Of a stretch of 64,000 nt of DNA, positions 54,672-63,340 are shown one piece after another. The DNA is taken from assembly GCA_910587195.1 (NCBI GenBank), contig CAJUKL010000006.1:1-64000 (forward strand), in the 5' to 3' direction. The notes under the pieces are model-generated. The model had not been told where the DNA came from. It worked only from the letters and a program-made list of their open reading frames with translations, and made no database searches. Numbering within the stretch: the stretch's first letter is position 1; each line of letters begins with the position of its first letter. The position numbers were made by a program, and so were the translations under genes. The stretch is from an uncultured Clostridia bacterium. GTDB taxonomy: Bacteria > Bacillota > Clostridia > Lachnospirales > Anaerotignaceae.

Positions 54672-56483
54672 TTATCCTTCCTTTCCTTGCGCTATGATTT
54701 CTTTTAATTCTTCTTTAAAACAAATATCCAATGAATCTTTAGAATTCGGTCTCCTTTTCTCAAATCCCTCTAATATCATTTTTGCTTCTTGCGCTCTTTC
54801 TTCTTCCGTAAAAGGTAATTTTCGTAAAAAATCAATGGTTTTTGAAAAATCATAATAAAAATAGTTTCTACTTCTTATATAAGAAGCAACAAGCGTTTTA
54901 AAATTCGTTTCTCCTAATTCTTGCAATATATCCAAGTCAAAAAAACCCATTCCTACAAATTGTCTAAATTTTCTACGGAAGAAAGGAACTGCTTCTTTAT
55001 AATAACAATTCACCCACCCACGCAATATCCAATATATCTCATCTATATATCCAGTGTTCCAAATATTTTCTTGTACTTGGGTAAGTGATTCTATCCAACG
55101 AATATCTATTTCTTTGGCTACAAAACGTGCAGCTTGTTCTTTAGAACGCTTTATATAATATCCAATTTTATCATACTTTATCAATCTTAACACCATGCAG
55201 ATTTCTGCTACAAAAGCTTTATCACGAAAATTTTGAAAGTAAGACATACATAAATCATAGGTCTTCTCTGGTTCTGTTAAAAATTCTGCAGCCAGCATAC
55301 TTGGCAAATAAACTTTTCCACATCTTTGATAAAGTTCCTTTGTCATATGAATATATTTTTTATCTGTTTTATCAAGCATATTACAAATCATTATCCAGTT
55401 AATTTGATGGATATACCAATTTGTATCTCCATATTTTTGAAACACATCTATCATTTTTTCAGAACATTTATACATTGCTGAGGAAATTAAAACATCTATT
55501 ATTTTATTATGTAATTTATCTGGAATTTTTTCCTCTTCTTTGACTTGGAGCAACTCTTGCAAAATTTTTTCCAACGTATCTGCAAAAGCATCTGATACTT
55601 CTTTTGTTTCACAATATTTTAAGTAAGGCAAATAAGTTTCTGGTTTTTTCTTTGCTTTTGTTAACAGATAATCTATATTTTTTTCCTCATTTAATTGTTC
55701 CATTGCTTTTAAAGCTGCTGTTTTATATTTTTTTCCTCTTTCCGTTTCTGCTAAATGAATTAGCAAATCTGCATTTGCTGGAGAACAACCTAAATTTAAA
55801 ATCGCTGCTTCTTTTACAACAGGAGAACTATTTTCTAAAAGACTGATATAAAAATCATTTTCTTTTTCCCCTGCTAGTTCTTTCAAAACATGTAAGCGAT
55901 TCACCATATCTTTGCCACCCATAGGGTCAAAATCTTCTTTACAAAGAAAAATTGCGTCCTCCCCTACTTGTTTTATTAAAATTTCTTCTATCAAATAAGG
56001 AATTTCGTTATAACTGTCATTAAAACCTTTTATCAAAAGTGGCAGGATATGAAAATCTTTTAAAATTTCTTTTTTTTCGTCATAGACATTGTAAATCATT
56101 TCATATCTTCCAGAGCCTTTTGTTGTCAGTGCTGTGATAAGTGGATGTAATTCGCTATATTTTGTATTAGTAATTTTTCCACCCTTTAATACAGTAATCT
56201 CTTGCTTTTCCTCTTTTTTTACAGCATATTCTGCTTGTGTGCAGACAACAGCATCTACCAAGGTAATAGCTTCCATAAAAGAAATTTCTTTTTCCTGATT
56301 ATCTTCTTTTAACAAATGTTGCACAAGCTGGTCTATTTTGAATAACACAGGAGAAGATGCCGCAATCGCATGGAATTGTTCTGCTGTCTTTTTCAAGCGA
56401 AAATCTTCTGCTAATAAATTTATGCCTGCAATCGCAAGGGTATGTAATCTGTCCTGTAATTCATTTAATATTGCAATCCCCAT
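54672..56483 (-). CDS. HEAT-like helical repeat protein of the MoxR/vWA cluster
   Basis: A 603-residue all-helical cytosolic protein. Residues about 170-330 contain degenerate HEAT repeats (ISLLENSSPVVKEAAILNLG, then ADLLIHLAETERGKKYKTAA), likely a protein-binding scaffold. The rest is helical with many Tyr and Lys. I do not recognise a named family. It lies between the SWIM and MoxR genes with gaps of 16 and 2 bases, so it is part of the module. Confidence 0.7.
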   Translation of the reverse strand: MGIAILNELQDRLHTLAIAGINLLAEDFRLKKTAEQFHAIAASSPVLFKIDQLVQHLLKEDNQEKEISFMEAITLVDAVVCTQAEYAVKKEEKQEITVLKGGKITNTKYSELHPLITALTTKGSGRYEMIYNVYDEKKEILKDFHILPLLIKGFNDSYNEIPYLIEEILIKQVGEDAIFLCKEDFDPMGGKDMVNRLHVLKELAGEKENDFYISLLENSSPVVKEAAILNLGCSPANADLLIHLAETERGKKYKTAALKAMEQLNEEKNIDYLLTKAKKKPETYLPYLKYCETKEVSDAFADTLEKILQELLQVKEEEKIPDKLHNKIIDVLISSAMYKCSEKMIDVFQKYGDTNWYIHQINWIMICNMLDKTDKKYIHMTKELYQRCGKVYLPSMLAAEFLTEPEKTYDLCMSYFQNFRDKAFVAEICMVLRLIKYDKIGYYIKRSKEQAARFVAKEIDIRWIESLTQVQENIWNTGYIDEIYWILRGWVNCYYKEAVPFFRRKFRQFVGMGFFDLDILQELGETNFKTLVASYIRSRNYFYYDFSKTIDFLRKLPFTEEERAQEAKMILEGFEKRRPNSKDSLDICFKEELKEIIAQGKEG

Positions 56484-56499
56484 ATATTTCCCTCCTTTG

Positions 56500-57909
56500 T
56501 TAATACAATAATTTTACTAATTCCTTTTCTGTTACAATGGTATGAGGTACCGCAAAAATTTGATGATTTTCTCTATCATACAAAAACTCGCAGACAAGAG
56601 ATTGCTCTTTTAAAAAGGATTGGCTTGGTAGATACGATAAGGTTTTTAAAATCTCTTTATTTCTTAATTCTATAGTATCCCCTGTATTATCCTCTAATAT
56701 ATACTGTTCTCCAACCTTGCTAATACTTTGAAAAGCAATCAGGCAAACAACAGATTTTTCTGACAAAGCATTTTTGAATTGATTTTTTACTTCTTTGATA
56801 ACTGGTGCTAAAGCAGTTCTTGATTTTTGTTTGATAGTTTTATAGTCTTGCTCTGTTACCTCTCGATAAAGTGCATTTTCCCATCGGATTCTTTGATTGA
56901 TTTCTCCCGGATAAAAATACAATTTTTCAATTTGGGCACACGCTTTTTCGGTATCATCTTGTTTTATATATTTCACTGCTTTTGCTGGGCGAATATTTTC
57001 TTTTTTAGAAATAACTCCACTTTGTAAGTCAATCCAATAGCCAATATCGCGATATTCTTTTTTGATTTCATCATAGGTTACATAAAAACTAAGTTGTATC
57101 AGTTCTACATTTTTTTGATACAATCCTAATTCTTCTAGTTGACTTAATTTCCAAACATATCCAATTCTATCATACAATGTAGAATTTTCCATAGAAACTT
57201 GTTCTGTTTCTATTTTTGTTTGCAAAAATACCCTAGCTTTTTTGATAGTGCTATGTAATTCCACTAAACCTTGCAATATTTTTTGATAATAGTATTTTTC
57301 TTTTGTGACATCTTTTTGCAATTCTTCCATTGCAACTAAAATTTGCTGCATCAATGTTTGTGGTGCTGGTAAATAATAATCTCCCATTTGTTTAGCTAAA
57401 TCGGAATATGTTTTTAATCCTTTTCCAGAAAGAGAAGCAATTCCTGTTTGTAGCACTTCTTTTAAAAACTTTTCTGCTAAGTCTAAGCCTTCTAATTGCT
57501 TTTTCATTTTTTTTATAAGAGCAGATTTATTTACTTTTTTAGGTGCTTTTTCTGCATTTTCCTTTTTCTTATCTATTTTTTCCCTTTTAGAAATAATATC
57601 TTCTGGTATTCCACATATTGTAAATGGTTTTTGTGCCATATAGTCAAACATTAAAGCCAGTGCATGTTTACAAGGAAATTGTCTACTAGGACAACTGCAA
57701 CGAAAAACAGGCGCAGAAGGGTCAATAAAATCTACTGTTGTAATATAAAGATTTTTACCACTTCCTTTACATTCGCCATAAAGCAATGTGTTATCCTCTG
57801 ACTTACTTAATACAGTAAATCCATTTTTTTGTGATATTTTTTTTGCATTTGCTATAGCGGCTGTATTGGGAGCAACTCTTTCCATTAATTCTGTTGTAAT
57901 AGATACCAT
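56500..57909 (-). CDS. SWIM zinc-finger protein (YehQ-like)
   Basis: A 469-residue protein with an N-terminal SWIM finger: C71-x-C73-x6-C80-x-H82 in FRCSCPSRQFPCKHALALMF. A Lys-rich linker (about 110-145) and a long helical/beta region follow. SWIM fingers bind DNA or protein and occur in YehQ-like partners of MoxR/vWA pairs. First gene of the operon; RBS AGGAGG, with a promoter just upstream. Confidence 0.85.
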   Translation of the reverse strand: MVSITTELMERVAPNTAAIANAKKISQKNGFTVLSKSEDNTLLYGECKGSGKNLYITTVDFIDPSAPVFRCSCPSRQFPCKHALALMFDYMAQKPFTICGIPEDIISKREKIDKKKENAEKAPKKVNKSALIKKMKKQLEGLDLAEKFLKEVLQTGIASLSGKGLKTYSDLAKQMGDYYLPAPQTLMQQILVAMEELQKDVTKEKYYYQKILQGLVELHSTIKKARVFLQTKIETEQVSMENSTLYDRIGYVWKLSQLEELGLYQKNVELIQLSFYVTYDEIKKEYRDIGYWIDLQSGVISKKENIRPAKAVKYIKQDDTEKACAQIEKLYFYPGEINQRIRWENALYREVTEQDYKTIKQKSRTALAPVIKEVKNQFKNALSEKSVVCLIAFQSISKVGEQYILEDNTGDTIELRNKEILKTLSYLPSQSFLKEQSLVCEFLYDRENHQIFAVPHTIVTEKELVKLLY

Positions 57910-57935
57910 AACAATCCTCCTTTTTATATTTCATA

Positions 57936-57964
57936 AGTATACCACTTTTCTTATACCTTGACCA
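57936..57964 (-). promoter_or_regulatory. Promoter of the SWIM-MoxR-vWA-CbiK operon
   Basis: On the minus strand an extended -10, TGG-TATACT (57936-57941), with a weak -35 TGGTCA (57959-57964), spacing 17. Confidence 0.6.
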
Positions 57965-57985
57965 TTTTCTTTTATTTTTTTCCAT

Positions 57986-58014
57986 AAAAAAAGTCACTCC
58001 ATACGGAATGACTT
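57986..58014 (-). terminator. Terminator downstream of mrp
   Basis: AAGTCACTCC (57991-58000) pairs with GGAATGACTT (58005-58014) with one mismatch; on the minus strand seven Ts follow. The IS remnant lies between it and the mrp stop. Confidence 0.75.
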
Positions 58015-58021
58015 TATAAGA

Positions 58022-58368
58022 TAGTGACATACTCCCACCGCCTATGCTAACGCATAGAGGCAGGGGCTTCTCGTTCGATAGTACCAATGTACTAAGCATA
58101 AGCGAGCTAACCCCGTGTGTCCCACGGTTTTCACGAATTACTTTCCATTCGTACCTTGGACATTTTACGCACAGAAGGAAGCTTGGTTTTCGCATATTTG
58201 GTTTCTCTGTGCAACCCTATATATCCAGTTGTCAATGTACTTGTCAATATATTTATTATATTCTATTTATTTTTATAAGGCAACAAAAAATTTATATTTT
58301 TTATGCTGATAAGAAAAGACGAAATTCATCCCCCCGCCTATAGAGGCGGAGGAATTCTTGCTAAATTT
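58022..58368 (-). mobile_element. IS200/IS605-family remnant keeping both ends
   Basis: About 350 bases. On the minus strand the left end has the hairpin CCGCC-TCTATA-GGCGG (58334-58352) and the right end has CCTGCCTCTATGC-GTTA-GCATAGGCGG followed by TGGGAGTATGTCA, the usual subterminal structures of clostridial tnpB-type IS605 elements. tnpA and nearly all of tnpB are absent; a 24-codon frame ending KMSKVRMESNS just before the right end may be the tnpB tail. The right-end region matches where TnpB omega-RNA is normally encoded. It lies 3 bases after the mrp stop. Confidence 0.72.
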
Positions 58369-58370
58369 GG

Positions 58371-59201
58371 TTAAAGTTCTATTTTTTGAATCAATTTTTC
58401 TACAGCTTTTTCTAAAAAAGAAACATCTTTTTGTTCTATTTTTCCAGCGTCACAAAGTGCTGCAATATCAGACTGAATTGGTAATTGTGCCAATACATCA
58501 ACCTTTATTTCATCAGCTACTTCCTGCAATTTACTTTCTCCAAAAGGATATAACTTTTTACCACAATCACTACAAACAATATAACTCATATTTTCAATCA
58601 TGCCGCAAACTGGAATGGACATTTTTTCCGCCATATGATATGATTTTTTTACAATCAAAGAAACTAAATCCTGTGGTGTTGTTACAATGACAACTCCATC
58701 TACGGGAATACTTTGAAATACAGTTAAAGGAACATCGCCTGTACCTGGTGGCATATCAATCAATAGAACATCTAAATCTCCCCAAGCTACATCTGTCCAA
58801 AACTGTTTTACAGCATTTCCAATTACAGGACCTCTCCAGATTACTGGAGTATCTTCTGCATCTAATATCAAATTTGCAGACATAATAGAGATTCCGGTTT
58901 GTGTTTTTACAACATCCATTCCGTTTCCATTTCCTTTTGCTTTTTCATGAATCCCAAATGCCTTTGGAATAGAAGGCCCCGTAATATCACCATCTAATAT
59001 TCCAACTTGGTAGCCTTTTTTGCGAAGTGCAACTGCAATACAGGAAGTCATGGAAGACTTTCCGACGCCACCTTTTCCGCTCATAATGGCAATTACTTTT
59101 TTAATATGGCTTTCTGCATGTGCCGTTTCCATAAAATTTGATTTTCTTTCTGCACAATCACTTTGACAAGTAGAACATTGTGATTTATCACAACTGCTCA
59201 T
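58371..59201 (-). CDS. Mrp/NBP35-family Fe-S carrier ATPase
   Basis: A 276-residue P-loop ATPase of the ParA/MinD-like Mrp (ApbC) group, which binds and delivers Fe-S clusters. Features: N-terminal Cys cluster (SSCDKSQCSTCQSDC), deviant Walker A MSGKGGVGKSS, LDGDITGPSIP, IDMPPGTGDVP, and the bridging CxxC in IVCSDCGKKLYPFG. I chose the ATG at 59201, 9 bases after AGAGGAG; another in-frame ATG at 59210 touches the RBS. It is downstream of the SLH-CAP gene with no clear terminator between. Confidence 0.92.
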   Translation of the reverse strand: MSSCDKSQCSTCQSDCAERKSNFMETAHAESHIKKVIAIMSGKGGVGKSSMTSCIAVALRKKGYQVGILDGDITGPSIPKAFGIHEKAKGNGNGMDVVKTQTGISIMSANLILDAEDTPVIWRGPVIGNAVKQFWTDVAWGDLDVLLIDMPPGTGDVPLTVFQSIPVDGVVIVTTPQDLVSLIVKKSYHMAEKMSIPVCGMIENMSYIVCSDCGKKLYPFGESKLQEVADEIKVDVLAQLPIQSDIAALCDAGKIEQKDVSFLEKAVEKLIQKIEL

Positions 59202-59246
59202 TTTTTTCATCTCCTCTTTCTATTTTCCTGTTTTGCAGAAGAATGT

Positions 59247-60869
59247 TTATTCTTTCGCTGGTGTAAACAAATCTAATGTAATGTAAATTGTAAAATTAGT
59301 ATCAAAAGCAGATAAACCATAATGAGTTAATTCTGGATTTAGCATATTGGTTCTTGTGCCTGCTTCCATAATAATCTGATGATATGCATCAATCGCATCT
59401 CCGTCCTCTATTTTTACAACACTTTCTCCTGCCATAGTGTATTTTACACCGCCTGCTGTCATTCTGTCAAATGGATTTTCTCCTTTTAAATTGGTATAAC
59501 CAACATAATTATTTTTACTCATATCCCAACTATGATAATAAGCTACATTTTCTGCTGTTTCATCCCTTGTCAAAGTTGGAGCACCTTCTTGTACTCGTGC
59601 AGAATTAAAAATATCAATCAATTCTGTTTTAAAGTCTGATAAAAACTGTTGGGAATAACGTAATTGTAATCCCTGTTTATAGTCCGTAGAACGGATTACA
59701 ATTCCCTCTGCTTTATAATCTTTATTTAACAAAATAAAAGAATCTTTTCCTTCTTCCTGCAATTCTACCCTAAAATTTTTTAAGTCAAGATATTTTACAT
59801 TTTTAATATCATTTGCATCCATTTTTCCTGTTACACCTTTATATTGAAAACTCATATCATTGGTAAAAATTTCTGCAACCTTGTCCTCTTTTATGGAAAC
59901 CATAAAAAAATGTTTATAATCATTGATATAAATATATCGTTCTAAAGAATAACTATTTTGGTCAATACGGCTTGGTGTTCCCCAATCTTCCTTTAACTTT
60001 GAAACACTTTGCCCAATCGAAATTATTTTTCCATCTATGATAATGTCCTCTTGCTGAGAAGTATTTTCTTGCTTTGTTTCTTCTTTTCCTTTTTCTTTTC
60101 CTTCTTCTTTTGTTTCTTGTTTTGGTGTAGCGGGTTCTGTTGGTATTTCTTTTGCTGTTTCTTCCTGTGTTTTTGCTGGTTGTGTTGGTATTTCTGGTGT
60201 TGTTTCTTCCTGTGTTGTTTGTTTTGCTACATCAGAAGTCGGCTGTTGTTTTTCTAGTAAATCTGGCAACATATTTTCAAAAATAGAAGTAAATGCTACC
60301 GCTGCTTCCTCTATAGTCACTTCTTTTAAAGGAGAAAACATATTTTCAAAGCCATTCATAATTCCTGCCATTTGTACCTTTTTAATATAAGGCAAAACGC
60401 TTTTTTCCAAATTACCTACATCTTTAAAAGCAACTTCTTCTTTTTTTTCCTCTAATGTGATATTGCTTTTTTCCAATGTTCTTACCAGTATAATTGCCAT
60501 TTGTTCCCTAGTAAGAGAACCATTTGGCTCAAAAATATGTTCTTCTTTTCCAGTTATAATACCTAAAGAATAAGCAAAAACAATTTCTGGCTGGTTAGTA
60601 TCCCAAAAAGGATTATGAATATTGTCTATATTAATTCTTTCCCCTGTCACCTTGCGATAAAATTGTACTGCCATTTTTGTAAATTCTTGTCTTGTTATGT
60701 TTTCTGTACCATGCAGGAGCATTTCTTGTGGTATCAATTCCAGTTCATAAGCCTTTTCCATGCTCGGAATCGCCCAATCATTTGCATTTATCTGCATTTG
60801 TGCAAAGGCAGTTGTTGTCATAGAAACAGTCAATGCTGTTGCTACACCCATTTTAAAAAACCATTTCAT
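59247..60869 (-). CDS. SLH- and CAP-domain surface protein
   Basis: A 540-residue exported protein with a signal peptide (1-23, VATALTVSMTTTAFA) and three SLH repeats (about 28-205; TREQMAIILVRTLEKS marks the second). A Pro/Glu/Thr/Lys-rich spacer of about 70 residues follows, built of repeated TQEET/IPTEPA units, then a CAP-associated N-terminal domain (about 280-410) and a C-terminal CAP/SCP domain (about 415-535) with FNSARVQEGAPTLTRDETA and AYYHSWDMSKNNY. SLH repeats tie it to secondary wall polymers. CAP proteins are secreted with varied roles; the target here is unknown. Confidence 0.9.
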   Translation of the reverse strand: MKWFFKMGVATALTVSMTTTAFAQMQINANDWAIPSMEKAYELELIPQEMLLHGTENITRQEFTKMAVQFYRKVTGERINIDNIHNPFWDTNQPEIVFAYSLGIITGKEEHIFEPNGSLTREQMAIILVRTLEKSNITLEEKKEEVAFKDVGNLEKSVLPYIKKVQMAGIMNGFENMFSPLKEVTIEEAAVAFTSIFENMLPDLLEKQQPTSDVAKQTTQEETTPEIPTQPAKTQEETAKEIPTEPATPKQETKEEGKEKGKEETKQENTSQQEDIIIDGKIISIGQSVSKLKEDWGTPSRIDQNSYSLERYIYINDYKHFFMVSIKEDKVAEIFTNDMSFQYKGVTGKMDANDIKNVKYLDLKNFRVELQEEGKDSFILLNKDYKAEGIVIRSTDYKQGLQLRYSQQFLSDFKTELIDIFNSARVQEGAPTLTRDETAENVAYYHSWDMSKNNYVGYTNLKGENPFDRMTAGGVKYTMAGESVVKIEDGDAIDAYHQIIMEAGTRTNMLNPELTHYGLSAFDTNFTIYITLDLFTPAKE

Positions 60870-60934
60870 ACAACCTTTCCTTTCTTTTAAATTTTTATTT
60901 CGTTTTATTACAGAATTATGTATAATTTATGAAT

Positions 60935-60962
60935 AGTATACCACATTTTATAAATTTTTCAA
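60935..60962 (-). promoter_or_regulatory. Promoter of the SLH-CAP gene
   Basis: On the minus strand TTGAAA (60957-60962), a 16-base spacer and TATACT (60935-60940). Confidence 0.65.
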
Positions 60963-61064
60963 GACATATCTTTTAAAAAAATATTTCTTTTCCACAATAC
61001 TATATCTTCTTTTTTAGTTACTCTGAACATTGTAAAAAATATGTTACAAATTTTACAAAAATAT

Positions 61065-61096
61065 AAAAAGGCTGCCGACCTTCGACAACCTTTTTT
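61065..61096 (-). terminator. Terminator of the murB-rapZ-whiA-HPr operon
   Basis: AAAAAGG...CCTTTTT with inner TG/CA and CGA/TCG steps and a small loop; on the minus strand it ends in Ts. It lies 47 bases after the last stop. The rest of 60963-61064 is AT-rich with nothing else seen. Confidence 0.75.
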
Positions 61097-61142
61097 TATA
61101 ATATATGTAATGTCATCATATGATTTTATGATTCCGAAAAAA

Positions 61143-61385
61143 TTAAGCGAGAACCCCCGCTAACTCGTTGACAGCCTGCTCTGCATCACTACCTTCTGCT
61201 GTAATTACTGCCAATTTTCCTTCTATCATGCCTAAAGCAATGGTTCCCATAATACTTTTTGCATTGATTTTTTTGTTATCAATCATTACTTGAATCCTGC
61301 AATCATATTTACTTGCTGTCTGCACAAAAAAAGCTGCTTGTCTTGCATCTAAGGAACTATTAATAACTACCTGTTTTTCTGCCAC
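61143..61385 (-). CDS. HPr-like protein without the phospho-histidine (Crh-like)
   Basis: An 80-residue HPr-fold protein. The motif that is GIHARPA in HPr reads SLDARQA here, so His15 is Asp (residue 13), while the Arg remains and the helix VQTASKYD is close to HPr. The Ser46 region AKSIMGTIALG (S44) is intact, so HPr kinase/phosphorylase could still modify it. This resembles Crh of Bacillus, a regulatory paralogue that cannot carry PTS phosphate, and it lies after whiA as crh does. It starts at GTG with AAAGGTGA upstream and overlaps whiA by 19 bases. Confidence 0.88.
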   Translation of the reverse strand: MAEKQVVINSSLDARQAAFFVQTASKYDCRIQVMIDNKKINAKSIMGTIALGMIEGKLAVITAEGSDAEQAVNELAGVLA

Positions 61386-62314
61386 GTAAAATCACCTTTA
61401 TCCTTTCTGATTTGTTCAGCAATCATGCTGATTTTTTTTAACCGATGGTTTACTCCTGATTTTCCCACAGAGGGTGTCATCAAAAGTCCTAGTTCTTTTA
61501 AACTTGCTTCTGGATATTGTAATCGTAACTGTGCTGTTTGTAAAAGAGTGTTCGGCAAATTTTTCCACTCTTTTTGCTTTTGAATATATTGTATATCCTC
61601 TACTTGTTTGATGGCTGCCGCAACTGTTTTGCTTAAATTCGCTGTTTCACAATTTACCTTTCGGTTTACATCATTTCGTACTTCTTTCCAAATGCGAACA
61701 TTTTCCATAGTCAATAAAGAAGTATAGGCTTGCATAATGTTTAGCATATCTGTAATCTGTTCCCCTTCTTTTAGATAGACTATAAAATTTTCTTTTCGCT
61801 GTACAATTTTAGCATCTAAGCAAAAAGTATGCAATAAATTTTGTAATTGTTCTGCTTGTGCTTTACTCTCCTGCACAAACTCTAAATGATAATTTTTTTT
61901 AGGGTCATTGATATATCCTGATGCTAAAAAGGCACCTCTGAGGTAAGTTCTGCGGCAACAAATACTATTTACAACAGGCAAATAACACTCATTACATATT
62001 CCCTTTGAGGATAAAACACCTGTTGCACTTAATATTTTTTTTGCATTTTGTGTTATAGTTAAGATATAAACACAATACAAATGGCTTTTTCTAACAGTCA
62101 CGTTACACTTTATTTTAAAAGTTTTTTCAATCAATGTAAAGCATTTTCTAGCAAGGAAGGCATTTTCTGTTTGTAATTTTATATAAAATTTTTGTCTGAA
62201 ACGCCCTATGTATGCACACATATTTAGGATAGCAGCAAGTTCTGCAATATTACAATGGCGTGCATTTCCAAATTTCTGTGCAATTTCCCTTTTAACATTA
62301 TATGAAAATGACAA
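61367..62314 (-). CDS. whiA: DNA-binding protein WhiA
   Basis: A 315-residue protein with an N-terminal degenerate LAGLIDADG endonuclease-like fold (LRGAFLASGYINDPKKNYHL) and a C-terminal HTH (SLKELGLLMTPSVGKSGVNH, then RLKKISMIAEQI). In Bacillus it affects division and chromosome segregation; in Streptomyces it controls sporulation. The start SFSYNVKREIAQK is typical. It is 24 bases after rapZ. Confidence 0.93.
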   Translation of the reverse strand: MSFSYNVKREIAQKFGNARHCNIAELAAILNMCAYIGRFRQKFYIKLQTENAFLARKCFTLIEKTFKIKCNVTVRKSHLYCVYILTITQNAKKILSATGVLSSKGICNECYLPVVNSICCRRTYLRGAFLASGYINDPKKNYHLEFVQESKAQAEQLQNLLHTFCLDAKIVQRKENFIVYLKEGEQITDMLNIMQAYTSLLTMENVRIWKEVRNDVNRKVNCETANLSKTVAAAIKQVEDIQYIQKQKEWKNLPNTLLQTAQLRLQYPEASLKELGLLMTPSVGKSGVNHRLKKISMIAEQIRKDKGDFTWQKNR

Positions 62315-62338
62315 ATTTTTTCCTCCTAAAACTTTTTC

Positions 62339-63214
62339 CTAAAACTTTTTATGTCGGACATCTTTTTCAATATCGTTATGTTTTAACAATATATTATGGT
62401 TTTTTTCGTACAATTTTTCATATAGGGCATTTGCAAGCGTAACAGAGCGATGCTTTCCACCAGTGCATCCAATACTAATAATAAGCTGGTTTTTGCCTTC
62501 TTTAATATATTGTGGAATTAAAAACTCTAACATATCCGTCAATTTGTCTAAAAAGACATTACTTTCCTCAAAATTCATGACATAGTTAGAAACGGGTGCA
62601 TCATTTCCTGTTAGTTCCTTTAGTTCTTGAATATAAAAAGGGTTTGGTAAAAAGCGCACATCAAATACTAAATCACTGTCCACAGGAATACCATATTTAA
62701 AGCCAAAAGAACAAACCGTAATAATTAAACTTTCAAATTTTTGATTTTCTAAAAATATTCTGTTGATTTGCTCTTTTAATTCTCTTGTTAAAATATGACT
62801 TGTTTCTATAATATAAGTTGCTTTCTTTTTGACATCTTCTAACATTTGCCTTTCTTTTGCAATTCCTTCTGCAATAGAGCCGCCCTTAGAAAGAGGATGG
62901 CTTCTTCTGGATTCTTTATAACGTTTAATCAATATTTTTTCAGAAGCATCCAAAAATAAAATTTCATAATCATAACCTAAACTTTGTAATGTGGAAAGAA
63001 CAGAAAACAAATCCGAAAATAATTTCCCACCACGAATATCAATGCCCATAGCAACTTTATCAATCTCTCCACCTTGTTCATAACAAAGTTCTGCAAATTT
63101 TGGTATCAGTGCTGGAGGCAAATTATCCACACAAAAAAAGTTAATATCTTCTAAAAATCGTAATACTGTTGACTTTCCTGCTCCAGACATTCCTGTTACA
63201 ATGACAAATCTCAT
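62339..63214 (-). CDS. rapZ: RNase adapter / nucleotide-binding protein RapZ
   Basis: A 291-residue P-loop protein (YvcJ/RapZ). Walker A is GMSGAGKST at the N-terminus, with [41 protein letters not shown] and the C-terminal [13 protein letters not shown] motif, which binds metabolites. In E. coli it directs RNase E to GlmZ; in Firmicutes it has a regulatory role near whiA. The usual yvcK gene between rapZ and whiA is absent here. RBS GAGGTGAAGG. Confidence 0.93.
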   Translation of the reverse strand: MRFVIVTGMSGAGKSTVLRFLEDINFFCVDNLPPALIPKFAELCYEQGGEIDKVAMGIDIRGGKLFSDLFSVLSTLQSLGYDYEILFLDASEKILIKRYKESRRSHPLSKGGSIAEGIAKERQMLEDVKKKATYIIETSHILTRELKEQINRIFLENQKFESLIITVCSFGFKYGIPVDSDLVFDVRFLPNPFYIQELKELTGNDAPVSNYVMNFEESNVFLDKLTDMLEFLIPQYIKEGKNQLIISIGCTGGKHRSVTLANALYEKLYEKNHNILLKHNDIEKDVRHKKF

Positions 63215-63340
63215 ATACCTTCACCTCAATTTATTTTTTAAGACCACTCACCTGCTTTTTTTAAAAACAAAGCAAAAAACTTAAAATATACATTTTTTGA
63301 AATCTAATCCTTATGAAAAATGATATTTTTATAAAAAAGT

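Noticed and set aside
57803..58195. 130-codon minus-strand ORF through the IS605 right end
   Set aside because: It is composed of right-end hairpin sequence, the mrp terminator and the SWIM promoter and start region; not a protein gene.
60009..60257. Plus-strand ORF rich in Cys and Phe
   Set aside because: It is antisense to the low-complexity Pro/Glu/Lys spacer of the SLH-CAP protein; its composition is explained by that repeat and it has no RBS.
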